A DNA stretch of 64,000 nucleotides from Trachythela sp. YZ-2020 (taxonomy: Eukaryota > Cnidaria > Anthozoa > Malacalcyonacea > Clavulariidae): assembly GCA_016169945.1 (NCBI GenBank), contig JADLSH010000393.1:10453501-10517500 (forward strand), given 5' to 3'. This document shows, piece after piece, positions 1 to 8,529 of the stretch (position 1 is the stretch's first letter; every line of letters begins with the position of its first letter). The notes below the pieces were generated by a model. The model was not told the DNA's origin. It searched no databases and was given only the letters and a program-made list of their open reading frames with translations. The translations under genes were made by a program, and so were the position numbers.

Positions 1-86
1 ATATTATCCCATATTCGTCTATACTCAGAGTCATGTAGGGTGTCGTACAGCACATCCAATGGTACATCTTCAAAATGTGTGGTAAT
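1..86 (-). CDS. START-domain gene, exon 2 (truncated by window edge)
   Basis: Acceptor TTTTCTAG lies at 94-87 and the exon opens in phase 0. The translation matches the START region with the DVP..VLYD.LHD..YR..WD pattern. The exon is cut by position 1, so its donor is not visible. Confidence 0.8.
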   Translation of the reverse strand, partial: MTTHFEDVPLDVLYDTLHDSEYRRIWDN

Positions 87-3000
87 CTAGAAAATTTTAA
101 AAAACCTTTGAATACAGTACATACTTTAATACAAAATTAACATCACAAAATACATCTTCACTAAAGTTATGCTGTATATTGACATTGATCTTGTAAATTG
201 TAAAAGCCCAAGACATTTTTAAACCATTAAGTGGAAGTAGCCTACCACTGACGAGTAAAATCGTCTGGCGTTAAGGCTCTTGTCCACTCGTCGCAAAAAC
301 CAACTCGCAAGCTCGCTGCGAGTACTTTCATCCAATCACAATGCTCGACAGTTTATTTTAATTACATGCAAGAACTCGCAGCGAGTTGGTTTTGCGATGA
401 GTGGAAAATAGCCTTAAGACAGAGTAAAGTATGGCGCATTGCAAGCTAATGGGTTGGCAAGAGACACTGACAAATAGTTTTGTTAACCCACTAACTGGCA
501 GTACCCTGATGAGTAAAGTCGTTAGACAGAGTATAAATACTAAAGTAGGGCGCATCTGGGCGCATTGCAAGCCAATGGGTTAATATTGAGCTTTCCATGC
601 ACCAACTCTGTCAAACATGTACAGTAATATCCCTACATTATGAACAATTATGATCTATAGTAGCTATTGATACACTAGGCGGAAATCGTATTTTAAAAAT
701 GAATATAAGAGCCCAGCAAATTACTTTAAACCACACATATTATAAGAAAAAATAATATTATTAGCTAACGTTTCATTGTTTACAGTACAACATCTTAACA
801 AACTTACATGGTATATGTTATATATATTTACAATAAAATAGTTTTAAATTACGAAAAAAGGTTACAACATTCAAAAATTCAAAAGAACAAATGAACATAA
901 AGAAACGAAAACAACTTATCAGTATATGTTGTCAGTGTCTGGTTAATTGACAGAGGGTTAGTGTTAAGTGATTAGTAATTAAAAGTTAATATTAAGACTA
1001 TATAGAATAGATCTGGAGGAGTGGATGTTATATTAGCGTTAAGGACTGGGTTAATTTTGGATATTAATAGGCTTTTGCGAATAAGAAGGTCAGATTCAGA
1101 AGTACCTGATGAAAATATCTTAAAGTCAGACACGGCAACTGGATGTTTGTGAATGTGTTTATGAGCGAGAATGGCAGACATAGTTGAAGCAGAACGTATG
1201 TTACCAGTCAAAGGCGAAACTCCCATATGCTCTGAAATACGTGTGTGAATGTGTCGGCGTGTTTGGCCAACATACAATGCACCACATTATTAATAATAAT
1301 AATAAAAACTTTATTTCAAGAGGGAGTTACATTGTTACTATTACAGTATTCTTCCCAATGGCCCTCGTAGACTATTTACAAAGTGTTAATGTATTTGGAA
1401 CATTAGATTTGGAAACATTGATATTAGGTATAACATTGACACTTAATAATATATTTGCATTCAACGCAAGAAAATCTACTGAGATCGTCAACTTGATGAT
1501 TTCGTTTGATAAAGTAGGTTTTAAGTTTGTTTTTAAAAGACCTAACTGAATGATTTTCAATGTCTCTTAGATCGAGAGGTAATGAATTGAACAATCTTGC
1601 ACCACTATAAGATATCTTAGACTTAGCGAGTTGAGACTTTACTAAGGGAACTCTTAAATCAGTGGTAATCAGCATTAACACTTGAACTGGATAAACAGCA
1701 TGTGATTTGAATGGAAAGAAACTAGAAAGAAGGCAGGAAGGACGGAAAACAACCCGTATAGAGAGATATGTGGATAAGCAGAAGTGAGAATTTTATAAAG
1801 TTGTGAGCGAATCTGTAAACCATGCATGATGTCCGCTGAAAGGAAGGTAGAAATAGATAATCTTCTTAGAGCATGATGTGTCAACCTTGTCTTTGGAGTT
1901 ATAAGTCTTGTCAAGGAACGACTTAATACAACTATCTATGAGTGCAATAGGATATCCATTAGCAGAAAAAATCTGCTTAAATTTTTCCTAATATCAAATT
2001 CACACATGAGCTTGAAAGCAATTCTTCTCTTCCTTTTCTCGACGTTAATGTAATGCGTTCAAACTGTTCATTCTCTACTTCCGTACATCATAAATGTACT
2101 TCCACTGGATTATTTACAAACTTTGATAGCTTTATTCCCATGATGTACAAAAAAGGTTTGCTTTTCTCTCTCATACTCGATATTTCAATATTTGTTCTTA
2201 TATATATTTCCACGCTGAAATGGAGAAATTTAAGCAGATTTTTTCTGCTAATGGATATCCTATTGCACTCATAGATGGTTGTATTAAGTCGTTCCTTGAC
2301 AAGATTTATAACTCCAAAGACGGTCATTGATAAAAGTAGAATAGTGCGAATAGTCGACGCATAGCGCGAATAGTCGCCAATATAAAAAGTTGCAAAATAA
2401 TAACTGATTTTGACATTTTGTATGATTTGTAGCTGTTCGTTTGAAATCAACTTTAGTTTTAATCTTGATGTAAACTGGTTGGCTTTCAAAGTATCGTATA
2501 ACATGTATACTTTCGCTATCTAGTTCGCTAGTCAGAATCGTTCTCCATGCTGTTTTGTATTAAGTAACTCTGTAGTATTTTGTATTCAGTAAAGCGTGAG
2601 CAAACTTTTTGCAAATTAACGAACCAAGTACGGAACTTTGGCGAGAAACTTGCGATGTTTCATGTTTGTTCGTATTCGGCCGGGAATCGTGAAAACTTCG
2701 GAATCTCATTCCCAATCTTTAAACATACCGTAAGTATTCGAATAAACGCCGCCCTCGAATAAACGCCGCAGGGACAAGCAAAAATATTATTAAACGCCGC
2801 CCTCGAATAAACGCCGCACCTGAAGCTCCAAAAATTTAAGAAACCCCGCGGCGTTTATTCGAATAATTACGGACAACATTAAATCTAAAGCAGTCTTGGA
2901 TATTTATTCTTCTCGATTACAATGTTATTTAGTTCAAAGTGGCTATACTTCATAGCTTTGCTACTTAGTTCTCTCTCTAAAACTTCTGCTATGCGCAGTT

Positions 3001-4121
3001 CCGTGGTGACAGCCGAGAATTTTGCCAGTACAACTAGTCCGATTTCTCTCTTTCTTTTTCCAGCGACTTTCGCGAATAGCTTGTTTTCAGTGTTTGCGCC
3101 CAGGTAGTTCTTTAATAAGCGAGACAGCTCAATTGGGACGTGGCCAGCAAGCGTCTTCTTCGAATTCGGCTGCTTCGTGCCAGTGGGAGGTTTATAAACA
3201 CCAATTGCGTTTTCATCGTGTTCCTTTGCCTCTGCGCGAGTACCTTCCTCACATTGTTCCAAAATTTGCAATAAACGCCGCCCTCGAATAAACGCCGCAC
3301 CTGAAGCGCCAAAGATTTAATAAACGCCGCGGCGTTTATTCGAATAATTACGGTATGCCCGAACCGGAAATTGAAAAGCAAGTTGAAACCCAGTGGTTGA
3401 AACCGAGAGTAATCCTAGGTTTACGTAAAACATGAAAGTAAATTTTCCAACAGCTAATTATATATTTGTAAATAGTTTCCCCTTAATCTTGTCAGGATCA
3501 ATAGAAGTTTTATGACAATTAAACCAAAACAGTGGGTCAAATTTTAACCCAGGGTTAGCGCTAATCAATATGTAAAAATAACATTTTAGGGTGTATTATT
3601 GTTGAATTTCATTGTTGATGAAAGTTGTCCTTATTATTTATAATAATAAAAAACATTTCCTTGAGCTAATTGATGGCAAGTACGTATAGTGCTTGGACTT
3701 CATCAGCAATGGATTGGGCTACCCATTCTGTTTAATACCCTCCTCTCCAGGGCTGCCCAGAGGGGGGGGGGCAACTAAAGGGAGCCTGTTTGTTTTTTGT
3801 ATAAACAATATTTTAATTAATAATAATTGTGCATTTGCTCTAAGAGCCTATGGCTCATCGTTATTTAAAACATTAAAGACTACAGAACGTAATCCAGAAG
3901 GTCAAGTTTATGGAAATTTTTCTAAGCAACCACATGATGCCGAAGATCTTTAACCCATTAGCTGGCAATGCACCCAGATGCGCCCTACTTTAGTATTTTA
4001 CTCGGTCTAACACCGTAAGTGGTAGGGTACCGCCAGTTAATGGGTTAACAAAACTATCTGCTAGTGTCTCTTATTAACCCATTTCCTGGCAATGCTCCCA
4101 GATGCACCCTACTTTAGTATA

Positions 4122-4160
<39 letters not shown>

Positions 4161-6813
4161 TAGGGTATACTGCCAGTTAATGGGTTAAGGATGGTGTAGT
4201 GATCACACCACCGGAAGTTAAGTTAAATGACCAAATATGGACATGGGACAAAAACAATAGGAGGCATAATATAGAGGGTTTAGAGATAGCATGGAAGAAA
4301 AGAGTTGAGTTATATAATATTAAAGAATAAAGATTGTAGAGTGCGTATAAATCGATATACAACAGATGGAAAATAGCTAGGGCCCCAAAGTTATTTTTGC
4401 CACCGGGCCCCCAAACGTCTCTGCACGGCCCTGCTCCTCTCTTTGCTTGTTGTGCACACTAAGACTATTTTCATAAGAGACTGGAAGAATGCGGAACCAT
4501 ACACAAATTCGCCCAGTTCCATTTTTTGACTTGAAAATTCATATGGTAAGCTGTGCAGGAATTCATCCAGTTTCATGTTTCCTTTGTGAAATGGAATGAA
4601 ATTGGAAAGGGAAAATTGTGCAAATTTGAGTATGGTGCGAATTCATCTGATCCTGTGTGAATGGATCTTCAGTAGTCTTGAGTTCGATTCTCGCTGAGAC
4701 TATGCTCATCACACTCATGTGACAGAGAAAGTTGACTGGGGGATATACAGATTAGGAAAGTAATATCACAATTGTTGTAAAAATAGATAATGTAGGCTAC
4801 ATACATAATATAGGTAAGATACTTGATGTAATCGGTCACTGAAAAGCCCCAAAGGGGAGTGAGCTGAATAATGTATGAAATGGAGCCTAATTTTTCAATC
4901 CTGTATATATTAAAAATTCCAGTTTTATACTAAAGAATTTGCATTGAATACAGTTACAATGATACCAGCTACCTATGGAAATATCCATCTCTAGTCCTGA
5001 ATAATGTAAAGTTATACATACTTATGCTGAATGTAAACTGCTAAACCATTAAATTAAGCAACTCCAGTTATTATTTAACTCTAACGCCAAACAATCTTTT
5101 TTTCATTAATGGACTGGGGATGAGGGTGGAAATGAAATAGCCTAATGCACAAATGGAATCCTAAATTTTCTAAAGCCCTAAATATGGTGTTATTATTGAC
5201 ATTATTATCATTTTATATATATATTGTTTCAAATTTCCTCAAAGGAAGGCAGGGATGGATTCAGCTTGATCTGGTAGGGGGGTGCTAAGTGGGTGCTTGT
5301 CATGAAGCTGGGCATGACCAGGAGCCTAACTTAGGTCTAAACTTTGGGGGTCGTTTTTCCTGATGAAAGGGCGTGGTGATGAAATAACGTACAGGGGCTG
5401 GCTTAAACAAAAAACTTTATGAGAGCCCCAGAAAGTCTTTCCATTTCTATTGCTTCACTAGGCTGCTAGTGGCGAAAGCACAGGCAGTAAAAGGTAGAAG
5501 GGCTCTAGGGGGGTATGGGAGCATGCTCATGAAGATTTTACAGAATTCTGATGGTCAGAAAACGTTGTATATTAGATTAGCAATTTTTTTTAAATTGCCC
5601 CAACTGGTCTTTGATGACTGGTCGTCAACTGACCTGAATGTTTTTTTTTCCCCTGGGCGTGACCGTCGACCGAGGCAGGGTCCTTCATCACTGGACCCCC
5701 GGTAGGGTCAATGGGCTGAGAAGATTTTTGAAAAATAAGGTTGCCTAAATGGTGAAAGAGACCCCCAAAGGCCCAATTATTGTATTTTTGTTTGATAATT
5801 GCCCTGCCAAATCCTAAATTTGGATTTGATACAGAAATTGGCAAGGCTAGGGGGTGTGCACCCCCCCCCCCCAGTAAATCCATCCCTGAAGGAAGGAGGG
5901 TTTTCCCCGCTCCAGTTTCTCCTCTAATACTAAACTTAGGAACTAATACTAATGGGCATGGCACAGTTGTGGCTGTTGGACTCTGTTTGGGACTGAGTGC
6001 ATAAAATAAAAATAAATAAAAAAAAGAAACTATGTTTCCTGATGTTAGGTTTTTATGCTAAATGCCACAAAAATCTGCAAAACAATGGGGTACAGTACTT
6101 ATTCAAAGTCTGATGGAATTAAGTGTCAACACTCTATTAAAAATTAAAGATGTGGCGTTTATTCAATTTGCATTAAAACATACATGACTTTACAAGTGTG
6201 TAAAGATTTGTTTTGCATAATCCTCATATTGACACCGAGTCGGAGTCACCCACAAGAAGTGAACTTTGTCACCTTAATAATTTTCACATTAAATTTCAAG
6301 AATTATAGAACATTGTAAATTAGTAATATAATTAACAGGCTAAAGATAGAGTATTTTACTGCTTAACCTTGGGCATATACGTTTATATTTTGGGCTAATA
6401 TTTTATGTTGCATAATAATGAAATTACAAAGCAATTTGAGACGTTAAAATACTATACTTCAACCGATTATATAATAAATGGCTCGCTTCACCACTTTTCA
6501 CTTTAACGTTCTCTATGTGAGCCTAAGTAGTAAAAATTAACGAAAGTTTTACATAAACATAAACATGTTGTTTGAACTTGTACTTAATAAGCTTACGGTA
6601 TGTGTCGTTTCGGCATATAAGTTTAATATTGAATAGCCATATAAATACCTTGACCATTTTAATAGCTGTTCCTTCTTGTGACTTCGTATACACCTCAACA
6701 CCTTGCTTACTATATTGTTTCACCCATCCGTCACTATTGTCGACCAAATCTTGAAATTTATCAAAGTCTATCTTGGATGCCGGTCTTATACCATCGCTCG
6801 AACACAACGCCAT
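1..6813 (-). CDS. START-domain lipid-transfer protein, STARD10/PCTP-like (partial gene, two exons in window)
   Basis: Two exons on the minus strand join in phase 0. Exon 1 (6649-6813) begins at ATG 6813 and encodes 55 residues with the START N-terminal pattern FDKFQ, then GW, then YSKQGVEVYTK, and ends IKMVK. Exon 2 (86 down to 1) continues ITTHFEDVPLDVLYDTLHD and then EYRRIWDN, the alpha/beta segment typical of the STARD10/PCTP group. The START fold forms a hydrophobic pocket for phospholipid exchange between membranes. The remaining domain (roughly residues 85-220) lies beyond the left edge. The 6.56 kb intron between the exons is full of transposon insertions. Assignment to a START protein is strong; STARD10 versus STARD2 or STARD7 is not settled by about 83 residues. 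Confidence 0.82.
225..583 (+). repeat. Dimeric ~100-bp TTAACCCA..TGGGTTAA repeat, copy 1
   Basis: Two monomers of a short repeat (about 225-457 including an insertion, and 483-583) are joined by a spacer reading AGAGACACTGACAAATAG. The second monomer starts TTAACCCACTAACTGGCAG and ends CCAATGGGTTAA, giving short terminal inverted repeats. The same monomer-spacer-monomer arrangement occurs inverted at 3950-4188, so the dimer is the repeating unit. The left monomer is interrupted by the element at 275-413. Confidence 0.7.
275..413. mobile_element. piggyBac-like MITE with TTAA target duplication
   Basis: This 139-bp element is bounded by TTAA at 271-274 and 414-417. The termini are inverted: GGCTCTTGTCCACTCGTCGC on the left and the complement of GGCTATTTTCCACTCATCGC on the right, with arms of about 45 bp. 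It sits inside a monomer of the repeat at 225-583. A monomer without the insertion (4074-4188, other orientation) gives the empty-site equivalent. TTAA duplication is diagnostic of piggyBac-type transposition. Confidence 0.8.
584..971. other. No recognisable feature
   Basis: AT-rich intronic sequence of the START gene. I see no open frame, tandem repeat or terminal inverted repeat. Confidence 0.6.
972..1285 (-). pseudogene. Penelope-like element, GIY-YIG endonuclease fragment
   Basis: The minus-strand frame reads CGALYVGQTRRHIHTRISEH, followed by SAILAHKHIHKHP, then LLIRKSLLI and NPVLN. This is the Penelope-like GIY-YIG layout, with YVG in the YIG position, the arginine of the RISEH helix, and the late SL.I..  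..P.LN segment. The upstream reverse transcriptase of the same element is found on the same strand at 1682-2045, separated only by an inserted CR1-like tail. Length and frame of the endonuclease part are intact, but the gene is split and cannot be functional. Confidence 0.8.
1287..1681 (-). mobile_element. CR1/L2-like non-LTR retrotransposon 3' end
   Basis: The minus-strand frame has the C-terminal signature of CR1/L2-type polymerases: YSGARLFNSLPLDLR, then VRSFKNKLKTYF. The 3' end runs into (TTA)n at about 1287-1303, a short tandem tail of the kind CR1/L2 elements carry. It is inserted inside a Penelope-like gene, splitting the polymerase part (1682-2045) from the GIY-YIG part (972-1285). 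Any target duplication is shorter than I can prove. Confidence 0.75.
1682..2045 (-). pseudogene. Penelope-like element, reverse transcriptase C-terminal fragment
   Basis: The minus-strand frame reads FKQIFSANGYPIALIDSCIK, then SFLDKTYNSKD and KIIYFYLPFSGHHA, with a later VVFRPSC. This is the thumb/connector region that precedes GIY-YIG in Penelope-like elements. Frames change and a stop is present, so it is decayed. The protein would continue into 972-1285 but for the CR1-like insertion. Confidence 0.75.
2053..2328 (+). pseudogene. Penelope-like element, second RT fragment in opposite orientation
   Basis: The plus frame reads TSVHHKCTSTGLFTNFDSFI and then YKKGLLFSLI, the Penelope-like palm-to-thumb segment. 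After a frame change it reads FKQIFSANGYPIALIDGCIK, then SFLDKIYNSKD. The last ~95 bp repeat the start of the minus-strand fragment (about 1905-1985), so the two pieces lie head to head with a junction near 2045-2055. Confidence 0.75.
2735..2878 (+). repeat. CGAATAAACGCCGC repeat, copy 1
   Basis: Contains four near copies of CGAATAAACGCCGC plus an inverted copy (GCGGCGTTTATTCG). The segment reads AATAAACGCCGCACCTGAAG and ends CGTTTATTCGAATAATTACGG. A shorter direct copy is at 3270-3355. The two copies bracket the HIRAN-like ORF. Confidence 0.75.
2885..3271 (-). CDS. HIRAN-like domain ORF inside a repeat element
   Basis: A 128-aa open frame. Residues about 18-55 fit the HIRAN pattern: EHDENAIGVYK followed after a short insert by LAGHVPIELSRLL, with charged KRKREIGLVV and FSAVT after it. 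HIRAN domains bind DNA 3' ends in helicases and also occur in transposon-encoded proteins of invertebrates. The ORF has no visible introns and is bracketed by direct copies of the CGAATAAACGCCGC repeat, so I read it as part of a mobile repeat rather than a host gene. No catalytic domain accompanies it. The HIRAN call is from the motif only. Confidence 0.5.
   Translation of the reverse strand: MQILEQCEEGTRAEAKEHDENAIGVYKPPTGTKQPNSKKTLAGHVPIELSRLLKNYLGANTENKLFAKVAGKRKREIGLVVLAKFSAVTTELRIAEVLERELSSKAMKYSHFELNNIVIEKNKYPRLL
3270..3355 (+). repeat. CGAATAAACGCCGC repeat, copy 2
   Basis: Near-identical to the right part of 2735-2878: same order of ACGCCGCACCTGAAG, an AT spacer, GCCGCGGCGTTTATT and AATAATTACGG. 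Confidence 0.75.
3356..3747. other. No recognisable feature
   Basis: AT-rich intronic sequence between the HIRAN-ORF repeat and the first hAT element. No gene-like signal seen. Confidence 0.5.
3748..4433. mobile_element. hAT-type non-autonomous element with 8-bp target duplication
   Basis: Perfect 8-bp direct repeats CTCCTCTC flank it at 3740-3747 and 4434-4441. Termini are CAGGGCTGCCCAGAGG on the left and CTGCACGGCCCTG on the right, matching the CAGGGC..GCCCTG ends of hAT elements. The 686-bp interior contains no transposase frame but carries the inverted dimeric repeat at 3950-4188. Confidence 0.75.
3950..4188 (-). repeat. Dimeric TTAACCCA..TGGGTTAA repeat, copy 2
   Basis: Monomers at 3950-4048 and 4074-4188 with spacer CAAAACTATCTGCTAGTGTC. 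This is the reverse complement of the arrangement at 225-583, including the spacer. The monomers begin TTAACCCATT and end TAATGGGTTAA. Confidence 0.75.
4676..4895 (+). mobile_element. tRNA-derived SINE, 5'-truncated
   Basis: Starts inside the tRNA-like head at the B box (GAGTTCGATTCTCGC). The body shares AGAAAGTTGACTGG, ATTAGGAAAGTAATATCACA and GTCACTGAAAAGCCCC with the more complete copy at 54745-55077, which is on the other strand. Confidence 0.7.
5250..5888. mobile_element. hAT-type non-autonomous element with perfect 8-bp TSD
   Basis: Target duplication AAGGAAGG at 5242-5249 and 5889-5896. Terminal inverted repeats are CAGGGATGGATTCA and TAAATCCATCCCTG. Internal G-runs near the left end and C-runs near the right end extend the pairing. 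No transposase. Confidence 0.8.
5897..6648. other. Intronic sequence without recognisable feature
   Basis: AT-rich sequence of the START gene's first intron, next to exon 1. No repeat or coding signal seen. Confidence 0.5.
6649..6813 (-). CDS. START-domain gene, exon 1
   Basis: Starts at ATG 6811-6813 and ends AAG with donor GTATTT at 6648. It has 55 codons and ends in phase 0. The reading frame runs past the donor for about 40 codons of non-homologous sequence, so the splice site and not the ORF end marks the coding limit. Confidence 0.8.
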
Positions 6814-7827
6814 ATCTCATATCATCAAATTTTAGATATTAAACACGACAATACACTAAACTCGAAACTATGTAGTGGATTAAACTAACCTATTTAGGTT
6901 TTCAAAGACATTTTAAACTCAAAAAATAATCCAGTTTGTTACGCTCCTCAGCCTCACAGAAATACACCACAGCAGGAGCTTGCGACCACAAACAGACAAA
7001 CAGAACGCTGGCTTTCATTCTCTGCTTCCGGAATGTTTGGCAACGTCATCCCCTGTGGTCATCCATACTAACTCAGAGCTTTAACCCTACGTCCCTACCC
7101 AGGTGAACCCAGGGGGAGTATTGAGACTGCTACAATTACTTTAAATATTCTATTGTCTTCCGATTGACCAATCAAATCGCTTAAAATCGCTTCCGGCAAC
7201 TGATTATCCCAGCAAGGTGCTCCATTTACTGTTCTGAATAATTCAAAACACTGTTCCAGAACTGTGTGTAATGGAGTGCACATTGTGCACATACTGTTCT
7301 GGAACTCTCTCCTCCGCAGAAGGTTCCGACATTATAAACTATTAATTATGTGTTTCTAACTATTATGTGTTTTATGTGTTTCTAACTATCATGTGTTCCT
7401 AACATGAAGTTGTAGAGGGAAGAGTGGGGAACTTCCGCTGATTATAAGGAAGAGAGGAACGTAGGCGCGAAGTCATATTAAAATTTAAAAAAGCATCTGC
7501 GGAGGAGAGAGGTTCTGGAACATCACCTGACTAAAATTGAGTGTACCGCTGGTTCCGGAACATCAAACACACCTGATTGCAGGTTAAAATTCATTCCAAA
7601 CTCATTAAAATTAATTCATTAACGTCACAAATCACACGCGGTTACCTGTTCTGTTCTGGCTGCCCCAGTGAACTGCCTGCCCCGACTCGAAAATCGGGGT
7701 AGTCAGAACAGTGCAGAACAGTCATGTGACCGTGTTCCATTCCATTCCATTAGTGTTCTTAGAATTTGGAGTACTCCGAATTAACAGTAAATGGAGTTCG
7801 TACGGTGTCCTATATCACGTATATCCC
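6814..7827. other. Upstream region of the START-domain gene
   Basis: Probable promoter-side sequence of the minus-strand START gene, GC-richer than the intron. It holds an inverted repeat with arms GTTCTGGAACTCTCTCCTCC at 7299-7318 and its complement near 7500-7521, and a small tandem repeat of TATGTGTTTCTAACTA at 7347-7403. No TATA box or initiator can be assigned with confidence. Confidence 0.4.
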
Positions 7828-7831
7828 TTAA

Positions 7832-8051
7832 GGCCGGCCTCCACTTGCACGTACGTTCGCACAATTGCACGCACGTACGTGTTTATACTTTCGTGAAATG
7901 TGATTGGTTAAAAACTTGACGGCCGCACAGAAAGTAGAATACAGTTCTACCGTCATACGTACAAAAAGTTAGCCGCGACGGTCAAGATTAGCGATCATTT
8001 TCGAGTCACAGAGCACTTGCACGTACGGCCAGCGCGGCCGATTTTGCGCAT
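7832..8051. mobile_element. piggyBac-like MITE, half copy
   Basis: Begins next to TTAA (7828-7831) with GGCCGGCCTCCACTTGCACG. It matches the left arm of the full element at 17560-17958 through GTCATACGTACAAAAAGTTA and CGGTCAAGATTAGCG. The GC-rich centre is inverted relative to that copy and the right arm is missing. Confidence 0.7.
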
Positions 8052-8236
8052 GTTAGGCGTGACGTCACAAGTCAATTTGGTCATTAAATCGGTAATAATT
8101 TCATGTCCAGAATACACGAATATAAAAATGCAACAAAATTATTAAGATCTAAAAAACATAAATAGCCATCGTTATCCATCATTTGACATAACTTATATCT
8201 TATAGATATACATCGAGATATATCTCATAATAGATG

Positions 8237-8477
8237 CAACATCATAATAACATCACATAGTATCATATAGTATCATATAACAGCATATAGTATCATATAG
8301 TATCATACAACATCATATAGTATCATATAGTATCATATAGTATCATATAGTATCATATAACATCATATAGTATCATATAGTATCATACAACATCATATAG
8401 CATCATATAATATCATATAGCATCATATAATATCATATAACATCATAATTATAACATTATAGTATCATATAGTATCA
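8237..8477 (-). repeat. 10-bp satellite ATGATACTAT, left block
   Basis: About 24 units of CATATAGTAT/CATATAACAT on the plus strand. On the minus strand this is ATGATACTAT, the same unit as the large array at 10577-11540 but in opposite orientation. Confidence 0.8.
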
Positions 8478-8529
8478 ACCACAACTCTTCAGGCACATCG
8501 CGTCACAATTGGGTAGTCACACGGCCATC

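Noticed and set aside
8237..8477. CRISPR-like array
   Set aside because: Simple 10-bp satellite without unique spacers, in a eukaryotic genome.
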